This document shows, in pieces, positions 1 to 7,439 of a stretch of 10,271 nt of DNA; position 1 is the stretch's first letter, and the number at the start of each line of letters is the position of its first letter. The notes beneath the pieces are model-generated. The model did no database searches and had not been told where the DNA came from. It worked only from the letters and a program-made list of their open reading frames with translations. Source of the DNA: Monoraphidium neglectum (Eukaryota > Chlorophyta > Chlorophyceae > Sphaeropleales > Selenastraceae); assembly GCF_000611645.1 (NCBI RefSeq), contig NW_014012521.1:6981-17251 (forward strand). Direction: 5' to 3'. A program made the position numbers and the translations under genes.

Positions 1-1
1 T

Positions 2-202
2 GACCGCCGTTTCGCTGCCAAGCCGCGCACTTGTGGTCACGGCGGGCTTGCATCTGGCCTGCTGGCAAACGTCCTGATGGCCGCCGGTGGCAGAGGACAC
101 GAGGCGCTTGATGGCACCCGCTTTGCGCGACAGCAGCTGCTCCGGCGCATCCTGATCCGCATCAGCCGGGGCTGGCGTGAGGGCGCACGACGCCGCCACT
201 GA
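2..202 (+). CDS. Possible 3'-terminal exon of an unrecognised gene (partial)
   Basis: One forward frame is open from the left edge to a TGA at 200-202, giving 66 residues with no start codon needed inside the window. The peptide has a glycine/alanine-rich hydrophobic stretch (residues about 14-30, around GLASGLLANVLMAAGG) followed by an arginine-rich, probably helical end (around RQQLLRRILIRISRGWREG). I do not recognise the family. A TGTAA poly(A) signal at 392-396, about 190 bases downstream, fits the end of a green-algal transcript. Against this, open frames are common in GC-rich DNA, and the opposite strand is also open here for 63 codons. It could equally be non-coding. Confidence 0.25.
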   Translation, partial: DRRFAAKPRTCGHGGLASGLLANVLMAAGGRGHEALDGTRFARQQLLRRILIRISRGWREGARRRH

Positions 203-391
203 GCCGCTAGCAACGCGATTTGATTCATCAGGAGACACTGATAGATATGCGCTCATTAGTCCGTGAAATGTGCGAGTCACCAGGCGTGCATGGTGCCGCG
301 CGCGCGCCGAAAGATCACGCGATCTGCGAGGTGTTTGCGCAAGGGCGCGTCCAAGTCGATATAGATTGACATGAATATGCCCGAGATTGCA

Positions 392-396
392 TGTAA
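392..396 (+). terminator. TGTAA poly(A) signal candidate
   Basis: TGTAA is the standard poly(A) signal of chlorophyte green algae. This copy lies about 190 bases after the stop at 202 and could end the transcript of the partial left-edge frame. A five-base match occurs often by chance. Confidence 0.3.
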
Positions 397-849
397 AAGT
401 GCTGCTTTGCAGACCCTGCGTTTTGTACCGTGTGCATCGTCACGCACACGGGATGCATGCCAGTTCATACCGGTACTGCAGTTGATACTGGTGAATTAGC
501 TTGATTCAGAGAATTGCTCGGCTGACATAACGCGAAGAAGGGGGCGCACTTTGCGTATAAAGGCAGGCCCGCTGCCAGAACAGCCTCGTGCTTCAATGAG
601 GACTGCCCCCGTGTACAGCCATGCCACCCGTGTACAGCACAGTTCAAGTTGGTGGCATCAACACACGTAAGCATGTGTCTGTGACCGGTCTTGATCAATC
701 GCGTGACAGGTTCAAGCGCGAGGGCTCGCTTCCCTTCTTCGACTTCGGGATGGTGGGCCGCAGGGTGGGTCGCGTCACCTGGTCGGCGCTGGCGGGCACC
801 TGCCTGCAGTGCTAGGTGAACGCCACCTTGGAGTCCGGAGGGTCTTCAT

Positions 850-869
850 AACAATCATAATTGTTGTAA
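850..869 (+). terminator. Perfect 6-bp hairpin overlapping a TGTAA signal
   Basis: AACAAT at 850-855 pairs perfectly with ATTGTT at 860-865 around a CATA loop, and TGTAA follows at 865-869. A reverse-strand TGTAA (TTACA) begins at 871, so the site could signal cleavage on either strand. A short forward frame stops at 815, 50 bases upstream. This is a candidate transcript end, shown only by sequence. Confidence 0.3.
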
Positions 870-1273
870 ATTACATGTTTGATCAGTGCGCTGACGATCA
901 TCCATTCATTCGCGCGTTGCCCTTCCGAAACTCACGGTCGACACCAACTCGCTCTTGCGCGCAGCTCAGCATAAGAACAAGGCAAAACTCTCTTACACCC
1001 TCGTGCGGGGCATGAACTAGAGATCAAGTGTGACCAGACTCCGGTGCTCGCGTTGCGACGACCTGCAGCCTTTCACAGGCGTTCAAATCTGCATAGAACA
1101 TCATCAGGCATGTCGAGGCGCGCCGCAAACTACGTCTTGCGCCTGAGCGGCGATCGCCACGCTGCTGCGGCTGGCATGGCGGTTCGATCCAGTCAGCCTG
1201 GCCACCGCATTAATACCAGCAGCGGTTGCTGAAGCCCCGACGCGGCCCGCATTGCCTTAACACAAACTCTGAC

Positions 1274-2456
1274 ATGACACCTTCAATGCCCACTAACGCA
1301 CCCTCGGCGCAGCTTTGTAGGAACGGACCGCCAAAGACGGGGCTCTCTGTCCCACCCCGGTCGCCGGCTGCGCAGGGCGGCATCGACGCCGCCGCCACCC
1401 TCTACCTAATGTGGGCGATTGTGCTGGTCGGCCTCATCATCACATTTGCATTGGTGGCGGTGTGCATCCAGCTGCGCCGGCGTGGGCGCGGCGAGGCCGG
1501 CCCCCTGCCGGTCGCCGCACCCGCGACGGCTGCCGCCACGCCAAGCGGCAGGCAACGCCATGTGGTCGCCGCTGCTGCTGCGGCCGCTGCGGGGGCGCCG
1601 GGGTCTCCTGCGGGCTCTGACGAGCTGTCGGCGGTGGTGACGCGGCGCGGCTTCCGCAGCAAGAAGCTTCCAACGCCGCATCACATCATCACAAATCTGC
1701 CTACCTACGTGTACACGCTGCCGGCCTCGGCTGTGCCCAAGGCCGTCAGCCACCCTGCCAGCGACGATACCGCAGCCGAGCCCGACCAAGAGCGGCCGTC
1801 AGCGGCCGCACCCGCTGTCGCCGGCTGCGACGGCGGCGAGGACGCACGCCCTGTGTGCGTGATCTGCTGCGAGCCGTTTCAGGAGGGCTGCACGGTCAAG
1901 CTGCTGCCCTGCATGCACGGCTTCTGCTCAGACTGCATCGACGCGTGGCTGGAGCGTGACACTCACTGTCCCTGCTGCATGGAGTCTGGTGAGGCAAGAT
2001 GCGGGTCGATTGGGGTTGGTGATGCCTTGAGGGCGTTTTTAGGGGTTCAGCTGCCAGGGATGCGGCGCCGGGCGGGCAATATGGGTTGATCCTGACGCCT
2101 GGCTCGCCGTCGTTGCCGCCACTGCCACCCGCGCTGCCGTCGCGGTTTCTCACTAAGTCGCCGCCATGGTGCCAGCTGGTTGCGCTGCCTCGCCGTCCTG
2201 CGGCCCAACTGACGCCCCCCTGGGCGCCCCAACCTGTGTGCTTCTGCTGCCTCCTGCGCCCCCCAGTCCTCAGTGGTGCGGGGCTGTCAGAGTCGGAGGC
2301 CCTCGAGGTCGTCGTCTGCTCAGACCCAGGGTCTCCGCCACCCGAGGCGCGCCCGCGCCAGCCAGCGGCCGGCGGCGGCACGACCGGCGGCGGCACGGGC
2401 GGCGAGTGGGGTAGCGGGGCACGGCGGCCGGCAGACCAGAGCGTTCTCAACCCACT

Positions 2457-2497
<41 letters not shown>

Positions 2498-2595
2498 GTC
2501 ACCACCTCCACACATTGGGCTCGCCAGGGGCTCACCCGCGCGTGATGGTCGGCCTCCTCCCGGCCGTGAACAGTGGATTGGTCATGGCCATGTGA
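1274..2595 (+). CDS. Membrane-anchored RING finger protein, probable E3 ubiquitin ligase (2 exons)
   Basis: Exons 1274-1988 and 2267-2595 join (phase 1) into 347 residues. The start is the first in-frame ATG after a TAA at 1211; an ATG at 1286 is an alternative. One membrane segment lies at about residues 43-66 (LYLMWAIVLVGLIITF onward), followed by RRRGR, so the C-terminal part should be cytosolic. Next come an alanine run (99-106), a region resembling the GLD motif of ATL ligases (RGF at 125-127, LPTYVY at 142-147), and the RING: C195, C198, C213, H215, C218, C221, C232, C235, with the usual Trp225 (DAWL) and Pro233. RING domains recruit ubiquitin-loaded E2 enzymes. The order membrane segment, GLD-like region, RING matches plant ATL proteins, but the fifth ligand is Cys rather than His. 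The tail encoded by exon 2 is low-complexity with 12 glutamines (304-315). Substrate unknown. The RING call is firm; the ATL link is inference. Confidence 0.85.
1989..2266 (+). other. Intron of the RING gene
   Basis: The donor is CTG|GTGAGG just after the last zinc ligand, and the acceptor is a pyrimidine-rich tract ending CCCCCCAG|TCC. The 278-bp intron joins phase 1 to a frame that stays open to 2595. If it were retained, translation would stop at TGA 2087-2089, giving about 271 residues with an intact RING but no polyglutamine tail. Confidence 0.7.
2461..2496 (+). repeat. (CAG)12 trinucleotide repeat, in-frame polyglutamine
   Basis: Twelve uninterrupted CAG units encode Gln304-Gln315 of the RING protein, between Glu303 and SHH. 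The pure, uninterrupted run suggests a length-variable site. On the other strand it reads as CTG repeats. Confidence 0.95.
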
Positions 2596-3884
2596 CGGAA
2601 CTTGCGGCGGCTGCCGTCGTGAGCCGCGAACGGTGGGCCACGCGGCGTGCGATGTGTTGCGATTTGACGGCACGGCACTTGATCGCCGTGAGCTTGAGCT
2701 GCTGTCTCACGGGGCAGTTGCATTACATTAGCACCGCCCACCCCTACGCCCGCGTCGCCCTAGTGCTGCCTCCCGATTTGGTTCGCACTGCACCCTCCTG
2801 CAACTTGCGCACTCTCTTGGTTTTGCTGAGACGCATCGCATGCATACATGTCACTTTTAGTGCACCCCATCTGACCAGCCCGCCATGTCCCGCCGCCTGA
2901 AACGGATGCACAAGCACACTCCTGCAGCAGTGCCGCACTCACTCGCGTTGTACACCGCGCCGCCCCATCGCTGCATCATCCCTGCTCGTCATCCTTCTGC
3001 CTGCCTCAAACGATCGGCGGTCGACTGCAAACGGGCGGCTGTGGGAATTCTGCAAAGCCGAACGCTGAGCGCCATGTGCCCCGGGGCGCTGTACGTTTTG
3101 TGGCGGGCTCAGTGGCGGGCCTGCGGCAACGCGAGGCTGGCGGCCTCACGCCCGGGCCACAGCTTTTTCGTTTGCGGGCTTCTGCGCACTGTGTGGCCCT
3201 GGCAGGCGCACATGTACACAGGCTGGCACCAACACGACATTTTATCTCGTTCGGCAGAGATTTTTGTACTTCCGCGCATCTTGCAAATTCGCCACCACGT
3301 CCGCTCTGCCCCTGCAGCCGACACTCTGAAGTACGCAGGTGCATCACTTGCACCCTGGCTGGTCTGCCGGCGCACATGCACAACAGCACATATGTTTAGT
3401 TGATCTGGGGCGCGTCTTCTCCACCGTTCAAGCTGTGCACGTTGTGGCGGACGGTCTGATGGTGGGCCACCTCCCCGAGTGCATGTGAACACATTTAAAC
3501 AAGTCAGCGCCTGCCTGCCCTTGTTGGATACGCGCATGTTGCCGTTACACCCTGTGTGTACTGCATCACCTGAGCACCACGCTCTGTGTCAGCACAAGCA
3601 GTAAAACATGCTGGCGCAGATCAGGGCTTCGTGGACAGCAACTGGGGGGCACCCGCAACTGGGGCTGTGGCAGGAGTTGACCAGCTCTTGCAGGTCCGTC
3701 AAGCTCGCTGTCTCGATCTCTATCTCAATATTTCCCATGAAATTTGACATGCGTCCCTATAACAACACGAGGCAACTTCAAATGCGCGTCCACCCTTTCG
3801 GCTGACCACGGGGGCGTGATTTCTTTCACTACTGCCTGACACAGCTTAAAGTACGCCCTCAGTGTCACCATATATACCAACATA
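2596..3884. other. Region between the RING and carbonic anhydrase genes, no supported gene
   Basis: This should hold the 3' UTR of the RING gene and the promoter of the carbonic anhydrase gene. A 172-codon forward frame at 2885-3403 starts in fair context, but its composition (many Arg, His, Cys and Pro), lack of any recognised motif and several overlapping open frames argue against it. No forward TGTAA was found, so the RING transcript end is unknown. The rightmost 300 bases are AT-richer, as expected of a promoter or 5' UTR. Confidence 0.5.
3871..3876 (+). promoter_or_regulatory. TATA-like element next to the carbonic anhydrase start
   Basis: TATATA sits only nine bases before the ATG at 3885. 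A TATA box this close would put the transcription start inside or after the ATG, so it is either chance, part of the 5' UTR, or a sign that transcription begins elsewhere. A second AT-rich stretch (CCCTATAACAAC) lies near 3755. Confidence 0.25.
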
Positions 3885-5170
3885 ATGGCGACTACCGGGG
3901 TATGCAACAACGGGACGTGCGATCACGCGCGCAGCAGGTTTCACCATGGCACGCTGGACGGCGTGCTCGAGGCGAACAGGTGAGGCATATCGATTGTTAT
4001 ACAAGGCGGCTTATTCAGGCCGACCGCCACACGTGATATTCAAAGAAATCTCTCCAATGCATCTGCGACAGCAGCCGTCCGCGAGAGCCCTTCCGCGGCC
4101 CGCCGTGCGAGTTATAGTACAACTCAAGTGCAGCTATACCTCATTTGAAGATGGACGGAGTGCGGTGGCGGTTCCAAGCGCGGGATACTGGCCCGCCGAC
4201 ACCTGGCATGCCCATGCCGCAACCGCTGCTGCACGAGCAGGGAGTGGGCCGCGTCCGTGCTCGCGGCGGACCCCGGCTTTTTCCAGCGCCTCACCCACCA
4301 GCAGGCGCCCGAGTTCCTCTGGATCGGATGTGCAGACTCGCGCGTGCCGGTGCGCCCCCCAGCCGCCTGCTGCGCCGCTCGCCCGAAACCCCACCGACCG
4401 CTGGTGTCAGAACTTCGCCGCGGCGCGCTTTCAACTTTCCGCGCCGAGAGCAGCTGCTCACCCTGTGAACGGCACACGACCTCTCTCCGAGCGCAGGCAA
4501 ACCAGATCTTGAACATGAGCCCGGGGGAGGTATTTGTGCAGCGGAATGTTGGCAACCAGGCTATGCACACCGACATGAACTGCATGTCGTGCCTCGAGTA
4601 CAGCATCAAATCCCTCAAGGTGGGGTCACCATCACTGCGATCATGTTGTACATATTCGGGGGTTTTCGCCCTGTCAACACTGCTGCGTCGAGCTGAGGCG
4701 TGACGAAGCGACCCAACTGCCTCGAGCTTTTCCCTCGGTTGCAGTGCGGCATCCGCGAGCAGCCTAGACCGCCAGCGAGGCCGCAGGCGGGCGGCGGGCG
4801 GGCGTCCCCTGCAGCATGCGCCACGCCATTGCTGGCCGTGCGGGCAATCCCAAGGTTATACGTTAGTTTGAAACCCTCTTCCCGGCCCTGCTCAGCCCCC
4901 CTCATTTTCTGCACTCGACACACACACACAGGTGAAGACCATTATCGTCTGCGGCCACTACAACTGCGGCGCAGTGCGCGCCGCGCTGGAGCTGCCGTCG
5001 CGCACCCCCGGGCTGGTCAACTGCTGGATTAGCGACATACGTGAGGCGCGCAGCCAGGCGTCGCGCGAGCTGGCGGGGCTCAGCCGCGAGGAGGCGCTGA
5101 GGCGGCTGTGCGAGCTCAACGTGATGAGACAGGTGAGAGGGGGTTTTGACACTGTGCACGTTCTGTGTGT

Positions 5171-5204
<34 letters not shown>

Positions 5205-6043
5205 TGTGTGCGCGCACATGTGCATGCGCATAAGCGTTTGCTCAATCGATGGGCATGCTTGTTTTGTCACAATCCATTTTCATGTGTCGGCGAGTACTCC
5301 CTGGGCTGCGTGAGAAAATCAATCACGGTCGTGTCCTGCTTGCATGCAAGGGGCTCTGGAAGGCTGCAAGTGCTTGAAAGTGCAGTGGGGAGGGGGAGGG
5401 GCAGGGAGTGGGGCACAACTGCGCCATTGCACCAGCGCGGGGACGTGCGTCACGCCCCTGCTGCCTGATCAGCAGCCGGCCGCAGCTGGCAGCGGTCTCC
5501 GCTCTGCCTGATCACCGCCCCGCCGCCTTCCCGACGCGTTCCCTTTCCGCCCGGCCTGCGCGGCGGCCGCAGGTGTTCCACGTGTGCACCAGCCCCGTGG
5601 TTCAGGAGGCCTGGGCGGTTGGGCAGGAGGTGCACGTGTGGGGCGTGATATACGATGTAGCAGACGGCCTCGTGCACCGCCTGGCGGGGCCCATGAACGC
5701 CAGCAGCGACATCGACTCGCTGAGGTGGGGGGCGGGGGTGGAGGGGTGCTCTGCCGACCCGTAGAATTCAGCTGCACTTGGACACGGCGCAGCGCTTGGC
5801 GCCGACCGGCAAACGTGATTGGGGGGTTGGCGGGAAGGTCAGCAGGTGGGGTGCGTTCGAGTGAGCGCGCCGGCGCTGCCTGGATCGCGCCGCCAGTCCA
5901 ATCGTCCGGCGCCGTGTTGCTGTCCTGTTTGCAGGTACGAGATGACGGCTGTGATCGGGGATGACGCGAAGAGCAAGAAGCGGCCCAGGGAGGAGGGCCA
6001 CCCTGTCCAGGAGCACGCAGTCGCGCCGGTCGATGCGGCGTGA
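3885..6043 (+). CDS. Beta-carbonic anhydrase, complete, 6 exons
   Basis: Exons 3885-3979, 4241-4349, 4497-4619, 4932-5132, 5573-5724 and 5935-6043 join into 262 residues ending at TGA 6041-6043. The enzyme interconverts CO2 and bicarbonate using zinc. Ligands are C62 (GCADSRVP), H118 and C121 (CGHYNCGA), with the D64-R66 dyad. Other family features are LEANREWA (28-35), PGEVFVQRNVGNQ (77-89), CELNVMRQV (169-177) and VIYDVADG (201-208). Trp59, Gly61, Val67, Arg84 and Tyr203 match the allosteric bicarbonate site of the Haemophilus/E. coli type, while the overall sequence resembles the Coccomyxa-type algal enzyme. The ATG has A at -3 and G at +4, and an in-frame TGA lies at 3837. No obvious transit peptide, signal peptide or membrane segment is seen, so a cytosolic enzyme is likely. 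The tail (KSKKRPREEG, 239-248) is basic. Length is typical of algal members. Exon joins come from conserved protein and GT-AG ends, not transcripts. Confidence 0.95.
3980..4240 (+). other. Carbonic anhydrase intron 1
   Basis: The donor is AACAG|GTGAGG and the acceptor GAGCAG|GAG, a phase-2 intron of 261 bp. Splicing restores LEANR-EWAAS, the conserved helix before the active site. Without the first exon the protein would lack this segment, which supports the start at 3885. Confidence 0.85.
4350..4496 (+). other. Carbonic anhydrase intron 2, stop-free and a multiple of three
   Basis: The intron runs from GTGCCG|GTGCGC to GCGCAG|GCAAAC and is 147 bp. It contains no in-frame stop, so an unspliced mRNA would insert 49 residues between Pro68 and Ala69. 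The insert is rich in Arg, Pro and Cys and has no family counterpart, so it is taken as an intron. Confidence 0.85.
4620..4931 (+). other. Carbonic anhydrase intron 3
   Basis: Phase 0, 312 bp, from CTCAAG|GTGGGG to CACACAG|GTGAAG. Splicing restores the conserved SLK-VKTIIVCGHYNCGA. The acceptor is preceded by an AC repeat instead of a pyrimidine tract. Confidence 0.9.
4918..4930 (+). repeat. AC dinucleotide run at the exon 4 acceptor
   Basis: Thirteen alternating A/C bases lead directly into the AG acceptor of exon 4. They are complementary to the GT repeat downstream of the same exon. Confidence 0.9.
5133..5572 (+). other. Carbonic anhydrase intron 4
   Basis: Phase 0, 440 bp, the longest intron of the gene, from AGACAG|GTGAGA to GCCGCAG|GTGTTC. 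It carries the GT repeat and a G-rich stretch near 5386-5412. Splicing restores the conserved LNVMRQ-VFHVCTSP. Confidence 0.9.
5172..5232 (+). repeat. GT microsatellite with adjoining alternating purine-pyrimidine tract
   Basis: A pure GT run at 5172-5200 is followed, after a TTT break, by a second strictly alternating tract at 5203-5232 (GTGTGTGCGCGCACATG...). Together these give about 60 nearly uninterrupted alternating bases, of the kind able to form Z-DNA. The tract lies inside intron 4, 40 bases after the exon 4 donor. Confidence 0.9.
5725..5934 (+). other. Carbonic anhydrase intron 5
   Basis: Phase 2, 210 bp, from CTGAG|GTGGGG to TTTGCAG|GTACGA. Splicing gives SLR-YEMTAVIG. The last exon encodes only the C-terminal tail. 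Confidence 0.8.
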
Positions 6044-6938
6044 GGCGGCGCCCGAGCGCCGCCGCCGCCCCCTCCCATTGGGCCCCGCGTCGCGCGGAGG
6101 GCGCCGGCGGGCGCGCCCGGCATCCCAGTGCCGCCTCCTGGTGCCTCAGATCGCTAGGCAACGGTTGCTTGTTGCGGCACCTGCTGGCTGATCAGCTCCC
6201 AAACTCTGTTGTCTGGACTGTTTGCGGTTTACAGCCTGGCGCCGCCATCATCAACGCCCTGGCAGTGAAGAGGCTGCTTGTGATCTCGTGCCGTTGATTC
6301 GGGCCCAAACCGCACTCATCAGAGCCCCCTGCAAATTAGTCATGGCGGGCCGCAAGCGTCGTGCGGCGTCGCCACAGCCAGTGTTGTGCCGCCGGCCACG
6401 CCATGCTGGCCGTGCTGTACCTGACTGCCATATCTCGTACGAAAACAAGACTGGACTTGTGCACGACCTTGGTCCCGGTAGGGGCCAGCAGCCGCGCCTG
6501 CATGGGCGGCTGAGGGTGGTAAAACGTGTGGGTACGATTCACAGCTTTGGCGCAGAACAACTTGAACCCGTCTGGTCAAAGGTGTCGCCTGTATTTCTCT
6601 CGCTGGACGCATTGTTTGTCAAGGACTCGTGTGTATGATGCCCTCCCCCCACCTCATCACCAAGTTCAGCCGCTTGCTTGCCAGGCTGCTTGTGACCCAA
6701 GCAGCTGGCCTGCACGACGGCGCCGCCCGCGTATGCTCAATCTCTCTCTGTTTTGTCACCTTGCTCATACACACCACCATTCTCTTGCTGTGCTTCAAGT
6801 CGGTCATACCTGCAACATGGCACCCCCTGGGGGTCTAGGTTGGGGTCACGTGAAGGACGCAGAGGGGTGCAAGTGCTCCTTGATGCGAGGTCGGCTTGAA
6901 TCCCAAAAGTAGTCTGTATCTGGGTAACTGTGTATCAC

Positions 6939-6943
6939 TGTAA
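6939..6943 (+). terminator. TGTAA poly(A) signal, probably of the carbonic anhydrase gene
   Basis: This is the first TGTAA after the carbonic anhydrase stop codon, about 900 bases downstream. A 3' UTR of this length is long but seen in volvocine algae. It lies in AT-richer sequence, as expected near a cleavage site. Confidence 0.45.
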
Positions 6944-7367
6944 TCATCACTTCTTTTCTGTGGCTGCACTGGACTGCAGTACGAGCCGCCACTGAAGCGC
7001 ACTCAATGGCTGCGACGGGGCTGCCACCAACCATGACAGCACGTACAGGCAGTCATGCGCCGTGATTGCACAGGGAATGGGCACAAAATTGTTACTCAGG
7101 CCTCCCTCCAACGACGTATGAAAATTGTGTTGCGGCTCAGTCAATTAACCACCCTGCATCAGGGGAAATGTCACCCTTCCACAAGATTGCCAGGGGCTCG
7201 AAAGCTGCGCGATGCATCCACCTTGTGCATGCTCATCAGCGCAGATGCGCACTGGCATACGCCCCTGTATCTGAGTGTGTTCCCGCTCCACAGGCAACAA
7301 GCCACACATCCACACAGTCTACCTCGATACACAGCCATCACGGTCACTCTTGCATCTCAGTAGGCAT

Positions 7368-7407
7368 GGGTGTGCGTGTGTGCGTGCATGCATCAGCGTG
7401 CATGCAA
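7368..7407. repeat. GT-rich stretch with an 11-bp direct repeat
   Basis: A GTGTGCGTGTGTGCGTG run leads into two copies of GCGTGCATGCA at 7382-7392 and 7396-7406. It lies just beyond the stop codon of the minus-strand gene, thus in its 3' UTR. Confidence 0.7.
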
Positions 7408-7439
7408 GCTGGTGAGTGAGTGTGTATTGATTGTCGCGG

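Larger units (their letters stand above)
203..1273. other. Intergenic region without a confident gene
   Basis: No frame here gives a convincing protein of useful length. The base composition is more mixed and AT-richer than in the genes to the right. It contains TGTAA at 392-396, a near-direct repeat (CGTGTACAG at about 610 and 631), a forward frame ending at 815 with a DFGMVGR motif, and a hairpin followed by TGTAA at 850-869. The right end should hold the promoter and 5' UTR of the RING gene, but no clear TATA element was found. Confidence 0.5.
6044..7439. other. Convergent intergenic region holding two 3' UTRs
   Basis: The carbonic anhydrase gene ends at 6043 (+) and the GST-N gene at 7440 (-), so this stretch should contain both 3' UTRs. 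Several open frames of 60-140 codons exist on both strands, but none has a recognisable motif and they overlap one another. The only forward TGTAA found is at 6939; the only reverse-strand copy (TTACA) is at 6229-6233. The right end carries a GT/GC-rich low-complexity stretch. Confidence 0.6.

Noticed and set aside
1175..1200. GGTTCGATCC, resembling the T-loop of a tRNA
   Set aside because: The bases on either side do not form a T-stem, and no acceptor, D or anticodon arm can be drawn around it.
1896..2450. 184-codon open frame antisense to the RING gene
   Set aside because: It is the reverse of the zinc-finger coding sequence and the low-complexity tail; no motif of its own.
2885..3403. 172-codon forward open frame
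   Set aside because: Biased Arg/His/Cys/Pro composition, no motif, overlapped by open frames on the other strand; typical chance frame in GC-rich DNA.
3946..4512. 188-codon frame from a well-placed ATG (CACCATGG at 3946)
   Set aside because: The overlapping frame from 3885 yields LEANR and joins to the conserved EWAAS; the 3946 frame matches nothing.
5469..6161. 230-codon minus-strand open frame across the end of the carbonic anhydrase gene
   Set aside because: Proline/arginine-rich shadow of conserved exons 5 and 6 on the plus strand.
6235..6299. Exon-like segment after TTTACAG, reading PGAAIINALAVKRLLVISCR then stop
   Set aside because: Joined in phase to the carbonic anhydrase exon 5 it reads a different frame that stops after a few codons, and the peptide has no recognised family; most likely 3' UTR.
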